From: Nitrosomonas eutropha
GTDB lineage: Bacteria > Pseudomonadota > Gammaproteobacteria > Burkholderiales > Nitrosomonadaceae
DNA: 64,000 nt
Assembly: GCF_003201195.1 (NCBI RefSeq)
Contig: NZ_QICQ01000004.1
Coordinates: 49,156 to 113,155, forward strand
Reading direction: 5' to 3'
Numbering within the stretch: position 1 is the first letter of the stretch; each line of letters opens with the position of its first letter. Shown piece after piece: positions 11,411-20,076 of the stretch. The notes under the pieces were generated by a model. The model was not told where the DNA came from, ran no database searches, and worked only from the letters and a program-made list of their open reading frames with translations. The position numbers were made by a program, and so were the translations under genes.

Positions 11411-12620
11411 AGATATTCAGAAAATCTGCAAAGTTCTTACGCTAAACTCGATTGCTTCGGTCGGACTCAAGCGTTTACCTGCCAATATTTTTCAGATCAG
11501 TAGTGATATTTCCGATCCTGATGTGATACTGGTACGTTCCCATAACATGCACGATATGGACATACCCGTAAGTGTGATTGCAATCGGTCGTGCCGGTGCT
11601 GGAACAAACAATATTCCCGTCAACCAGATGAGTGCACGCGGTATCCCAGTTTTTAATACACCTGGGGCTAATGCTAATGCAGTCAAGGAACTCGTGCTGG
11701 CAGGGATGTTAATGGCATCACGTAATCTGATACCGGCTTTGCGTTTTGTTGAAGCGCTGGAAGGAGATGATCAATCCTTTCATTTGCAGGTTGAAGCAGG
11801 TAAAAAACAGTTTTCCGGACTGGAGCTGCCAGGGCGGACATTGGGTGTTATTGGCCTTGGCAAGATCGGGCGACCTGTGGCGGATGCTGCAATCAAACTC
11901 GGGATGAAGGTGTTGGGCTATGACCCGAAAATCACGATCGATTCAGCATGGAGCTTGTCTGCAGAAGTACAAAGAGCTAATCAGATTGAAGATTTGGTGC
12001 GCCGCAGCAATTTTATTTCATTACATGTGCCGCTTAATGAATCTACTCGGCATCTGATCAACGGCCCACTGATATCTCATATGCAGAAAAATACAATTCT
12101 GCTTAATTTTTCGCGTAATGCCATCGTTGATGAAGATGCTGTACTGGCTGGTATCAAGAGTGGAATTATCAAAAATTATGTTTGTGATTTTCCTGATCAG
12201 AAATTGAAGCAGCAACCGGCAGTTATCACCTTACCTCACCTGGGCGCCTCTACGCATGAAGCGGAGGAAAATTGCGCCATGATGATTGCTGACCAGATCA
12301 TGGATTATATAGCTCACGGTAATATCAGTTATACCGTCAATTTTCCGGATGTTGTCATGGAGCGTGGAACTCCGTTCCGGGTTGCCGTGGCTAATGCCAA
12401 TGTCCCTAATCTGCTGGGGCAAATATCAACCCGCATGGCGGATATCGGCCTAAATATTCATAATATGATCAATAAATCCCGTGGGGAAATGGCTTATACA
12501 CTGGTCGATACTGACAGGGCTGTTCCGCCGGAAATCATTAATGCAATTGCCCAGATTACGGGTGTGTTAATGGTTCGTTATCTGCCTGTTTCAGTACCTT
12601 CCGAGCCTGAACGAGTGTAA
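11403..12620 (+). CDS. serA: D-3-phosphoglycerate dehydrogenase
   Basis: NAD-dependent oxidation of 3-phosphoglycerate, the first step of serine synthesis. The product is 405 aa with start MSEDIQKICK; longer in-frame extensions only read back through serC. Features are the substrate-domain segment RAGAGTNNIPV (63-73), the Rossmann motif GLGKIG (151-156), the catalytic His region HLGASTHEAEENC, and a C-terminal ACT-like domain (about 320-400, with LGQISTRMADIGLNIHNM), which in SerA proteins senses serine. It overlaps serC by 8 nt. Its presence here, between serC and pheA, is an insertion into the common serC-pheA-hisC-tyrA order. Confidence 0.95.
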   Translation: MSEDIQKICKVLTLNSIASVGLKRLPANIFQISSDISDPDVILVRSHNMHDMDIPVSVIAIGRAGAGTNNIPVNQMSARGIPVFNTPGANANAVKELVLAGMLMASRNLIPALRFVEALEGDDQSFHLQVEAGKKQFSGLELPGRTLGVIGLGKIGRPVADAAIKLGMKVLGYDPKITIDSAWSLSAEVQRANQIEDLVRRSNFISLHVPLNESTRHLINGPLISHMQKNTILLNFSRNAIVDEDAVLAGIKSGIIKNYVCDFPDQKLKQQPAVITLPHLGASTHEAEENCAMMIADQIMDYIAHGNISYTVNFPDVVMERGTPFRVAVANANVPNLLGQISTRMADIGLNIHNMINKSRGEMAYTLVDTDRAVPPEIINAIAQITGVLMVRYLPVSVPSEPERV

Positions 12621-12659
12621 AGCAGAAAATCCAGCCGCAATCTTATTAAATCCCTATTG

Positions 12660-13718
12660 ATGACGGAACAGCTTACACAACTGCGCAATGAAATCGATGC
12701 AATCGACGATGAATTGCTCCGATTGATTAATACCCGTGCACGGCTTGCGCAACAGATTGGTCGACAGAAATCCGGCACGGCTTATCGCCCTGAGCGTGAG
12801 TCACAAATCTTTTCTCGTTTGCAGCAAGCAAATTCGGGGCCATTACGAGATGAGCATATCGTGCATTTGTTTACCGAAGTCATATCAATCTGTCGTGCAC
12901 TGGAAGAGCCTTTAGTTGTTGCTTATCTTGGGCCACAGGGTACATTCTCGGAAGAAGCAGTGACCAAACGTTTTGGCAGCGCGGTTACCTCAATACCCTG
13001 CAGTTCAATTGACGATATTTTTCGCAAGGTTGAATCCGGTGCAGCTAATTACGGTGTTGTACCAGTCGAAAATTCGACTGAGGGGGCAGTCGGCAGAACA
13101 ATGGACTTGTTGTTACTGACGCCCTTGAAGATATGTGGCGAACTTCAGCTGCCCATCCATCAGTGCCTGATGGCACAGCACGCCGATCTGGCTTCTATTC
13201 GAAGAGTTTATTCACATCCGCAATCATTTGCACAATGTCAGGCATGGCTCAATGAAAATCTGACTGCCGCTGATCGTATCAATGCTGCCAGCAATGCAGA
13301 TGCTGCCCGTCAGGTTGCAGCAGATAGCAGCGCCGCTGCGATTGCCGGGAAGAAAGCTGCTGAAGTATTCGGACTGAAGATCTGTGCCACCAATATCGAG
13401 GATAGTCCGAATAATACGACACGATTTCTGGTGGTAGGTATGCAGGAAGTGGCGCCCTCCGGAAAAGATAAAACCTCACTGGCCATGGCCACGCATAATC
13501 GACCTGGTTCAGTCCATGAGCTTCTGGCGCCCTTTGCACAACATTGTGTCAGTATGACGCGTCTGGAATCGCGCCCTTCACGCGCCAGTCTGTGGGAATA
13601 TGTTTTCTTTACGGATATTGAAGGGCATCAGGAAGATGAAAACGTAGCCAGGGCACTTCAGATGCTGCGCGACAATGCAACCTTTCTGAAGGTTTTCGGC
13701 TCTTATCCTGCAGCGTAA
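12660..13718 (+). CDS. pheA: Chorismate mutase / prephenate dehydratase (P-protein)
   Basis: Bifunctional enzyme making phenylpyruvate from chorismate in phenylalanine synthesis. The product is 352 aa in three parts: an AroQ chorismate mutase (about 1-85, LRNEIDAIDDELLRLINTRA), a prephenate dehydratase domain (from AYLGPQGTFSEEA, with VVPVENSTEGAVG and the TTRFLVVG catalytic motif), and a C-terminal ACT regulatory domain (HNRPGSVHELLAPF, LESRPSR) that normally binds Phe. The ATG at 12660 is preferred over a TTG one codon upstream. It is followed by hisC 21 nt later. No leader peptide is seen directly upstream, so control is probably by allosteric feedback. Confidence 0.96.
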   Translation: MTEQLTQLRNEIDAIDDELLRLINTRARLAQQIGRQKSGTAYRPERESQIFSRLQQANSGPLRDEHIVHLFTEVISICRALEEPLVVAYLGPQGTFSEEAVTKRFGSAVTSIPCSSIDDIFRKVESGAANYGVVPVENSTEGAVGRTMDLLLLTPLKICGELQLPIHQCLMAQHADLASIRRVYSHPQSFAQCQAWLNENLTAADRINAASNADAARQVAADSSAAAIAGKKAAEVFGLKICATNIEDSPNNTTRFLVVGMQEVAPSGKDKTSLAMATHNRPGSVHELLAPFAQHCVSMTRLESRPSRASLWEYVFFTDIEGHQEDENVARALQMLRDNATFLKVFGSYPAA

Positions 13719-13739
13719 ATTAATTAATTCCTGAATGTT

Positions 13740-14858
13740 ATGAACCTTTTTGAACTGGCACCGGAATATATCCGGGCAATCCAACCCTATCAGCCGGGTA
13801 AACCGATATCGGAACTGGTCAGAGACCTTGGTCTGGATAAAAATGAAGTCATTAAACTGGCTTCCAACGAGAATCCATTGGGAACCAGTCCGTTGGCAAG
13901 AGAAGCGATGATTCAGGCGCTTAGTGAGTCTGCACGGTATCCAGATGGGAGTGGTTTTGAACTAAAAGTGGCTTTATCTGATCGTCTGGGTGTATCTGCC
14001 GAGCAAATCGTGCTGGGCAACGGCTCCAATGATGTACTTGAGCTTGCTTCCCGCATCTTTCTGCGGCCCGGTACAAGTGCAATTTATTCCCAGTATGCTT
14101 TTGCCATATATCCGCTCTTGGTTCAGGCAGCAGGTGCCAGAGGCATTACTGTTCCTGCCAGAAATTATGGGCACGACCTGGAAGCCATGCTGGATGCTAT
14201 TACACCAGAAACACGCATCATATTTATTGCGAATCCTAATAATCCGACCGGCACCTTGTGCGATGCCAGAGATCTATTGCGTTTTATAGAACGTGTTTCG
14301 CCGGATGTACTTGTTATTCTGGATCAAGCTTATGATGAATATCTGCCAGAAGCGAACAAGACCAACAGTGTCGCATGGTTGAAAAATTTCCAGAATCTGG
14401 TTATCACGCATACTTTCTCCAAGGCTTATGGTCTGGCCAGCGTACGTGTTGGTTTTGCACTGGCGCATGCTGATATTGCCAATCTGATGAACCGTATCCG
14501 ACAGCCTTTCAATGTCAACAGCATTGGTTTGGCGGCTGCTCAGGCAGCACTCGACGATGTTGAATTTGTCAAACTTTCCTACATGACAAACCGGACCGGT
14601 ATGCAGCGGATGATCGCTGGTTTGGATCGACTGGGTGTCGGCTTTATCCCTTCTTTTGGTAATTTTGTCAGTATCCAGATTGACGGTCATCAGGCCGATA
14701 CCCTGAAAATTTATAAAAGTCTGTTGCAGCAAGGGGTCATTGTGCGTCCATTGGGTAATTACGGCATGCCCAATCATTTGCGGGTGACTATCGGGATTGA
14801 GGAAGAAAACAAGAGATTCCTGTATGCGCTGGAACAAGCGTTGAAAGAATCCGACTAA
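13740..14858 (+). CDS. hisC: Histidinol-phosphate / aromatic aminotransferase
   Basis: PLP-dependent class I/II aminotransferase of the HisC family, 372 aa. The motifs are the N-terminal [24 protein letters not shown], the YDEYLP segment, and the PLP lysine in [17 protein letters not shown]. The family acts on histidinol phosphate. Where it lies between pheA and tyrA, as here, it is usually the aromatic aminotransferase of Phe and Tyr synthesis and may serve both pathways. It starts 21 nt after pheA and ends 27 nt before tyrA. No other his genes are nearby, which supports an aromatic role by context. Confidence 0.93.
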   Translation: MNLFELAPEYIRAIQPYQPGKPISELVRDLGLDKNEVIKLASNENPLGTSPLAREAMIQALSESARYPDGSGFELKVALSDRLGVSAEQIVLGNGSNDVLELASRIFLRPGTSAIYSQYAFAIYPLLVQAAGARGITVPARNYGHDLEAMLDAITPETRIIFIANPNNPTGTLCDARDLLRFIERVSPDVLVILDQAYDEYLPEANKTNSVAWLKNFQNLVITHTFSKAYGLASVRVGFALAHADIANLMNRIRQPFNVNSIGLAAAQAALDDVEFVKLSYMTNRTGMQRMIAGLDRLGVGFIPSFGNFVSIQIDGHQADTLKIYKSLLQQGVIVRPLGNYGMPNHLRVTIGIEEENKRFLYALEQALKESD

Positions 14859-14885
14859 TCACCCACCAACCCATACACACCGATC

Positions 14886-15788
14886 ATGGCTTCATCCAGC
14901 ATCTCAAAACTGGTTATTATCGGTGTGGGATTAATTGGTGGTTCATTTGCGCAAGCGTTGCGTCGGGCCGGCCTGGTTAAACATATCACCGGAATCGGGC
15001 GCAGCCCTGAAAACATGCAGTGCGCCCTTGAGCTGGGCATCATTGACGAACAAATTGGCGATTTTGCTGCCGCACTATCTGGTGCAGATTTTGTATTACT
15101 CGCAGTTCCTGTAAAACAGGCTGCTCGTATTTTGCAGCAGATAGCGCCTTATTTAGAAGCTCGCACTATCGTCTCCGATGTTGGCAGTACCAAGCAGAGT
15201 GTGGTTGATGCTGCTCGCGCGTACTTGGGTAAACATATCAGCTATTTTATTCCTGCCCACCCGATTGCCGGAACCGAACTCAGTGGTGCGGTAGCTGCTT
15301 CCCCTGATCTTTTTCAGAATAAACCCGTGATTCTGACGCCATTACAGGAGAACGATCAACAGGCTATTGATTACGTTACCGCCCTCTGGCGGTACTGTGG
15401 GGCCCGGGTTTCATCTATGCAACCAGAACAGCATGACCAGATACTTGCTGCTATCAGCCATCTTCCGCACATGCTGGCATTTTCGTTGATGCAGCATATC
15501 CAGACCCAGAGTCTTACCTTGAGTGAGGGAAGTCCACTAGAGCTTTTACGTCTCGCAGGCAGCAGCCTGAACGGTATGACTCGCATTGCTGCCAGTTCCC
15601 CGGAAATGTGGCGGGATATCTGCCTCGATAACCGTATAGCATTACTTGCACAAATTGAAGCCTATCAATTGGAGCTATCTAAACTGCAGCAAATACTGAC
15701 CGATCATGACAGTGAAGCGCTAGAAAAACTGTTTTCAGAAGCACGTGTCACCCGAAGAAACTGGTCAGCTCTCGGGAATAACTCCTGA
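14886..15788 (+). CDS. tyrA: Prephenate dehydrogenase
   Basis: NAD-dependent oxidative decarboxylation of prephenate (or the arogenate variant) in tyrosine synthesis. The product is 300 aa. The N-terminal Rossmann motif is VIIGVGLIGGSFAQAL, then DVGSTKQSV, and the catalytic His lies in PAHPIAGTELSG. The C-terminal helical dimerisation domain includes HLPHMLAFSLM. It closes the plus-strand run. In many proteobacteria aroA follows tyrA, but here the next gene is xerC on the opposite strand, so the cluster ends at tyrA. Confidence 0.94.
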   Translation: MASSSISKLVIIGVGLIGGSFAQALRRAGLVKHITGIGRSPENMQCALELGIIDEQIGDFAAALSGADFVLLAVPVKQAARILQQIAPYLEARTIVSDVGSTKQSVVDAARAYLGKHISYFIPAHPIAGTELSGAVAASPDLFQNKPVILTPLQENDQQAIDYVTALWRYCGARVSSMQPEQHDQILAAISHLPHMLAFSLMQHIQTQSLTLSEGSPLELLRLAGSSLNGMTRIAASSPEMWRDICLDNRIALLAQIEAYQLELSKLQQILTDHDSEALEKLFSEARVTRRNWSALGNNS

Positions 15789-15834
15789 TTCTTCTGTATC
15801 CGGTTCTCCCATATCCTCAAGTATCCTGCAAGAT

Positions 15835-16800
15835 CTAATCTGTTTTTGGTTTTTTTCTGGCGCGCGGATGTGCCTGGTCGTAGATTTTTGCTAAATGCTG
15901 AAAATCCAGGTGAGTGTAGACCTGCGTACTGCGGATACTGCTATGCCCGAGCATTTCCTGAACTGCACGCAGATCGCCGCTGGATTGCAACAAATGAGAA
16001 GCAAATGAATGGCGCAGTGTGTGCGGATGTACCCGGCTATCAAGGTTTTGCAATTGGGCACGCTGATGCAGACGGTAAGCAATTGTGCGCGGGTGGATGC
16101 GACGCCCGCGCTGTGATAAAAATAATGCCGTCTCACCCGGTATCAGCCACGCACTGCGCAGCGGTAGCCAGGCCTGTAGTGCGCGTAGCGCCAGCTCGCC
16201 AACTGGCACGATACGGGTTTTATTGCCTTTACCCGTAACGCGCACTGTGCCCCCAGTGAAATCAATATCAGTTGGTTGGAGTTGTGTTAGCTCAGTCAGA
16301 CGTAATCCAGATGAATAGAACAGCTCGAATATGGCGAGATCGCGTGTTGCCAGCATATCATTAGAAGAAGGGTTGAATGTCAGCAGTTGTGCGGCTTCAT
16401 CTGGCGAAAGCGCATGCGGCAGTTTATGTGGAGATTTTGGCACACGCACATCCAGGCAGGGGTTCCCGTTATGGTGATGGTGACGGATCAGATAACGATA
16501 AAATCCGCGCCAAGCGGACAGCATACGTGCCAGGCTTCTGCCGGAAAGGCCGCTACTATGTAAGCGTGCGATGAAATGGCGGATATCATGCGAGTGCAAC
16601 CGGGTCAGCGAAATATCAGAAATCTTGTTGTTTCCGTTTTCGTGTTGAGCGATAGTACAGCGTACCAATGCTATCAGGTCGCGCCGGTAATGATGCTGTG
16701 TTTGAACAGAAAGGCTACGCGTGCTGGACAGATAAGTCAGATATTCGCCAAGCAGCGATGGTAAGGCAGGAAGATCCTGCTTGTCATGAAGTGGATTCAC
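15835..16800 (-). CDS. xerC: Tyrosine recombinase XerC
   Basis: Site-specific recombinase that, with XerD, resolves chromosome dimers at dif. The product is 321 aa with an N-terminal SAM-like core-binding domain (about 15-105) and a C-terminal catalytic domain. The catalytic residues are visible: Arg in SSGLRLTEL, Lys in GKGNKTRIVPVG, HxxR in HTLRHSFASHLL, His in LGHSSIRST and the nucleophile Tyr in TQVYTHLDF. XerD is similar; XerC is preferred because of the upstream DUF484 partner. It starts with GTG, overlapping the DUF484 gene by 17 nt. It converges with tyrA. Confidence 0.93.
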   Translation of the reverse strand: MNPLHDKQDLPALPSLLGEYLTYLSSTRSLSVQTQHHYRRDLIALVRCTIAQHENGNNKISDISLTRLHSHDIRHFIARLHSSGLSGRSLARMLSAWRGFYRYLIRHHHHNGNPCLDVRVPKSPHKLPHALSPDEAAQLLTFNPSSNDMLATRDLAIFELFYSSGLRLTELTQLQPTDIDFTGGTVRVTGKGNKTRIVPVGELALRALQAWLPLRSAWLIPGETALFLSQRGRRIHPRTIAYRLHQRAQLQNLDSRVHPHTLRHSFASHLLQSSGDLRAVQEMLGHSSIRSTQVYTHLDFQHLAKIYDQAHPRARKKPKTD

Positions 16801-17485
16801 ACGTGGTGGCTCCAGGAGCCTGCTGTATCAGTCGCGTAATGGAACTGCTGACCATATCTCCCAGGCGTTCCAGATAAAGCGTGCCCATGTCGGGAAAAAA
16901 ACGTTCTACTTCCGGGCTGGCCATCACCAACAAGCCGAAACCGGATTGCTTCTTTAATGGGATAAGAGCAAAGGATTGCAGATATTCTGCATCCATCTCA
17001 AACCATTGCCGGATTTCATCATCTATCTCTGGCCCGCAATAAGGGTGTGGCATACCTTGTGCGAGAATATGGATGTTGCTGCTGGTTTGATTGAATTCAG
17101 GAGAAGGAAGGTCTGCCTGAGTGCCCAGTTCATCGATTTGCCATAAGCGTAACGCAACGTGCGGAATAGAGAAATCTTCGCACAAATGGTACTGTAGTCC
17201 GTGCAGCATTTCGGGTAATGAATCGAAACTCAGCAACGCAACTGTCAGGCGATGCATTTTCTCGCCGATAACATCGTTTTTCTCACCGACATCTACCAGT
17301 TCTTGCAGTCTGCTCTGCAAAAGCCTGTTTTTCTCACGCAACATTGCCACCTGCCGCTCATTAATTGAAATGGCGCGACCTTCGTATGGATGCGGGAAAT
17401 GGAGAGATTCCATCAAATCAGGATTCTCCTCAAAAAACTGTGGATGATCCTGCAAATATTGGACAACTTCCTCGGATGTGGTCAT
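16784..17485 (-). CDS. DUF484 family protein
   Basis: A 233-aa cytosolic protein of the DUF484 family, which has a GAF-like fold and is habitually encoded next to xerC; its biochemical role is not known. The N terminus TTSEEVVQYLQDHPQFFEENPDLMESL is the family hallmark. It is followed by HPYEGRAISINERQVAMLREKN and a coiled-coil-like stretch (about 40-70), then a GAF-like domain. The start at 17485 begins this conserved block; a 14-codon in-frame extension to 17527 lacks family support and neither start has a strong RBS. The 3' end overlaps xerC, which indicates coupling. Confidence 0.88.
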   Translation of the reverse strand: MTTSEEVVQYLQDHPQFFEENPDLMESLHFPHPYEGRAISINERQVAMLREKNRLLQSRLQELVDVGEKNDVIGEKMHRLTVALLSFDSLPEMLHGLQYHLCEDFSIPHVALRLWQIDELGTQADLPSPEFNQTSSNIHILAQGMPHPYCGPEIDDEIRQWFEMDAEYLQSFALIPLKKQSGFGLLVMASPEVERFFPDMGTLYLERLGDMVSSSITRLIQQAPGATTCESTS

Positions 17486-17544
17486 GGGCGCGTATATTTC
17501 ATTGTTACAGGTCAAGTATCTTACCACGGCGAGGCATCAATATG

Positions 17545-17709
17545 TCATGCGGAGACGGCTGTCACTCGGGTGCAAGAGCACACCCGGAGAGGATTACACA
17601 AAAAGTGCTCCCTCATGTTTATTGCAAAATACCATACGTCCATCCGGGATATGGCAGTTTTCCCTGGCAAGTATTCTGGTGCATTTCCTTCTGCAGTGTC
17701 TCCTGTCAT
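17545..17709 (-). CDS. Possible small protein of 54 aa, unrecognised
   Basis: An ATG frame with AGGAG 7 nt upstream (ATAGGAGCTTCGCT-ATG on the minus strand). The product begins MTGDTAEGNAPEYLPGK, contains a short aromatic stretch (DVWYFAINM) and ends in a Cys-containing basic tail (RVCSCTRVTAVSA). I do not recognise it and see no domain, signal peptide or membrane helix. It lies 59 nt upstream of the DUF484 gene on the same strand. The good RBS is the only positive evidence; a chance frame is quite possible. Confidence 0.25.
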   Translation of the reverse strand: MTGDTAEGNAPEYLPGKTAISRMDVWYFAINMREHFLCNPLRVCSCTRVTAVSA

Positions 17710-17853
17710 AGCGAAGCTCCTATCAATTCAGCCTGCGGCAATATGTCACATTCTCAATCTTTATTTTTAAGGGCATAATCAACTTCATTATCCGTAACAC
17801 CTAGTACTCAGGTTTATATTTATGCGATATGAATATAGATTTGAAGGAAAAAT

Positions 17854-17883
17854 ATGAATTTTTTCTTTCAGATTTTTCCCTGA
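17854..17883 (+). CDS. Possible Phe-rich leader peptide (9 aa)
   Basis: GAAGGAAAAAT precedes an ATG for MNFFFQIFP followed by TGA; four of nine residues are Phe. A terminator hairpin begins 47 nt after the stop. This resembles Phe attenuator leaders such as PheL or PheM, but no Phe or tRNA-synthetase gene lies downstream on this strand (the next genes are on the minus strand), and I could not draw a convincing alternative antiterminator. It may be an orphan attenuator, part of a short RNA, or chance. Confidence 0.3.
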   Translation: MNFFFQIFP

Positions 17884-17930
17884 ATAAGCTGTGTGTTCTA
17901 CTGGTACAAGTTGCTTCCTCCTCTACTTTG

Positions 17931-17977
17931 GCCTGCCTTTTACATTGTTTTCTGTAAAATGGCAGGCTTTCTTTTTT
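17931..17977 (+). terminator. Strong intrinsic terminator, plus strand
   Basis: GCCTGCCTTTTACA and TGTAAAATGGCAGGC form a 14-bp stem with one bulged A and an 8-nt loop (17931-17967), followed at once by TTTCTTTTTT. The T tract exists only on the plus strand, so it does not terminate the minus-strand sensor kinase operon. It must end a plus-strand transcript that begins in the preceding gene-poor stretch or further upstream. Confidence 0.75.
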
Positions 17978-17980
17978 ACA

Positions 17981-19366
17981 TCACTCATTTTTCATATTGC
18001 TTGCAGGAAAGGTGAGTATAACTGTCAGGCCGCCACCGGCCGGTTCGGAGAAATTGATGGTTGCGGTATGCAGTTGTGCAATTTCCTGGACGATAGATAA
18101 GCCCAGTCCACAACCACCACTGGCCGATCCGGGAATACGATAAAAGCGTTCAAATACTTTGTCGCGCTCTGTAACTGAAATACCGGGGCCGTTATCCTCC
18201 ACCGCCAGGTAGGACCGACCGAAACGAATGCCGCTGCGGACGGTGATCGTGCTACCGGAGGGACAGTAGCGCAGCGCGTTATCAATTAAATTTCCCAGGG
18301 CCTCTCGCAACATCCAGGCGATACCCTCGGTAACTGCCGGCTCAATTTCAAAACCGAGATCAATATCCTTGAGAAGGGCACGATCAATAAAGATTGATGC
18401 TGAGCTTTCAGCCAGTTCATGCAGCGCCACTGGTTGAAAGACCTGATTGGCAGAAGCTGCCGACTCGGTTTGCGCGTAAATCAACAGCTGGGTAACCAGA
18501 TGCGCGATACGTTCGACTGATTCCTCAATACGCGCCAGTCGCTCTTCGTTGCGGAGATATTTTCCTTCGGCAGCCACTAGTTCGATCTGGGTTTGCAAAC
18601 CAGCTAACGGCGTGCGCAACTGATGTGCTGCATCAGCCAAAAAACGTTGCTGGGCTGCGGCAGCCAGGCGCAGTGATTCAAACAGCTCATTGAGCCGGGT
18701 AAGCATTGGGCGGATTTCGCGCGGAGCATGCTCAATATCGAGTGCACGTAAATCGCGTGGTGAGCGGCTGGCAATCTGGTTTTCAATGTGTACAAGTGGT
18801 GCCAGACCACGCCGGACACCAAAGTAGATTACCAGTAATGTTGCGACAATAATCATCAGGTTGGGGAAAGCAATTGCGGCGAGTATACGGTGGCTGGCGT
18901 GGTTCCGTTCCCGCATGGTTTCAGCTACCGTAATGGTGATTTCATCACCATTGATGACAATTCGATGCGTGGTGGCACGAATTTCTTCATCCTGGTAGAT
19001 ATCATCGACAAATGTCGGTCGTTCGTGCAACGATCCGGGGTAGATCGGCAGGTCGGCGTCACCGGCCAGCAGTTGTTGATCGGAGCCATGGATAGCGAAA
19101 AAAATTTTATCCATTGCATCGGAACGCAGCATGGCTTCTGCTTCGGGAGTCAGACGCAATTCGGGATTTAGGCCGGTAGTCTGGACATAGGCGGTAATAT
19201 CCAGTGCTGCATCGTTTAGGGAGTGATCGTAGGCAGTATTGGCTGTTTCCTGAGCCAAGCGATAATCAAACAGGATACTGCCAGTAAATACTACAATCAA
19301 AGGGAGCAATATCCAGAGCAGCAATCGTTGCCGCAACCCCGGTGGATGAGAATGACCGGATTTCAT
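17981..19366 (-). CDS. Sensor histidine kinase (TctE/QseC-like)
   Basis: Membrane sensor kinase of 461 aa. TM1 is at about 13-34, then a periplasmic sensor of the 2CSK_N type (the QLLAGDADLP segment at 98-107 is typical), TM2 at about 162-184, a HAMP region, HisKA with phospho-accepting His248 in ADAAHQLRTPLAG, and an HATPase domain with N box (NLIDNALRYCP) and G boxes (VEDNGPGIS, GCGLGLSIV). It overlaps the response regulator gene by 4 nt, and both follow the czcCBA efflux genes on the same strand. A metal-responsive role is inferred from this context alone; the domain family also includes tricarboxylate and quorum-type sensors. Confidence 0.9.
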   Translation of the reverse strand: MKSGHSHPPGLRQRLLLWILLPLIVVFTGSILFDYRLAQETANTAYDHSLNDAALDITAYVQTTGLNPELRLTPEAEAMLRSDAMDKIFFAIHGSDQQLLAGDADLPIYPGSLHERPTFVDDIYQDEEIRATTHRIVINGDEITITVAETMRERNHASHRILAAIAFPNLMIIVATLLVIYFGVRRGLAPLVHIENQIASRSPRDLRALDIEHAPREIRPMLTRLNELFESLRLAAAAQQRFLADAAHQLRTPLAGLQTQIELVAAEGKYLRNEERLARIEESVERIAHLVTQLLIYAQTESAASANQVFQPVALHELAESSASIFIDRALLKDIDLGFEIEPAVTEGIAWMLREALGNLIDNALRYCPSGSTITVRSGIRFGRSYLAVEDNGPGISVTERDKVFERFYRIPGSASGGCGLGLSIVQEIAQLHTATINFSEPAGGGLTVILTFPASNMKNE

Positions 19367-20034
19367 GAGAGGCTCTGATCAATACGGTAACCGATGCCGC
19401 GAACTGTGCGAATCCCAATGCCGCCAAGCGCAATCTTGGCGCGTAGCCGCGATACATGAACTTCAATGGCATTGGGCGTGATGTTCTTGTCCCAACCGGC
19501 CAGGCTTTGCAGCAGCTTGTCTTTGCTAACTACTTTGGGTGAAGCCATCAACAGAATTTCCAGGATAGTCCATTCACGCATGGTCAAGAATAGTGGCTGG
19601 CCGTGCAGCGTGGCGGTGTGGCTACCGGTATTGAGAATCAGCTGATCATGCCGTAACTCGGTACTGGCAACCGAGTGAGCGCGGCGAATCAGTGCACGGA
19701 TACGCGCCGCCAGCTCTGGTAAACGGAATGGCTTGACCATATAATCATCTGCCCCCACATCCAGACCGGCAATCGTATCCTCCATGCTACCGCGCGCAGT
19801 TAGTACTAATACAGGCAGGCGCATCTGCCGGTTGCGTAGTCGTTGTACCAGCATTAATCCATCCATATCTGGCAGGCCGATATCCACTACCACCAGATCA
19901 AAATTCTCATCCCGCAGATGGATCTCCGCACTCCCGGCTGTGTTCGCCACATCGACAGTGTAGCCCGCATTGATCAAACCCTGTTTGATACCGCTTGCCA
20001 CCAGGGAATCATCCTCGACAACCAGAATACGCAT
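19363..20034 (-). CDS. OmpR-family response regulator (TctD/QseB-like)
   Basis: A two-domain DNA-binding regulator of 223 aa. The receiver domain has acidic pocket EDD (7-9), phospho-acceptor Asp51 in VVVDIGLPDMDG, switch Thr79 and Lys101 in MVKPF. The C-terminal winged-helix domain has the usual LTMREWTILEILL and NAIEVHVSRLRAKI. The start is MRILVVEDD at 20034 with GGAGG 5 nt upstream; a four-codon extension would swallow that RBS. It lies 42 nt after czcA and overlaps the kinase gene by 4 nt. It probably regulates the efflux operon it belongs to, which remains to be shown. Confidence 0.92.
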   Translation of the reverse strand: MRILVVEDDSLVASGIKQGLINAGYTVDVANTAGSAEIHLRDENFDLVVVDIGLPDMDGLMLVQRLRNRQMRLPVLVLTARGSMEDTIAGLDVGADDYMVKPFRLPELAARIRALIRRAHSVASTELRHDQLILNTGSHTATLHGQPLFLTMREWTILEILLMASPKVVSKDKLLQSLAGWDKNITPNAIEVHVSRLRAKIALGGIGIRTVRGIGYRIDQSLS

Positions 20035-20076
20035 TATGTCCTCCAACCCATCTCATGATACATAAACCGGATTTAT

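Larger units (their letters stand above)
17486..17980. other. Gene-poor stretch between DUF484 and the sensor kinase
   Basis: About 0.5 kb without a recognisable gene. It holds a 54-codon minus-strand frame with a good RBS (17545-17709), a 9-codon Phe-rich plus-strand frame (17854-17883) and a strong plus-strand terminator (17931-17977). No long plus-strand gene upstream explains the terminator, so a short transcript or small RNA starting in this region is likely. A TATATT at 17815-17820 could be its -10, without a convincing -35. Confidence 0.45.
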
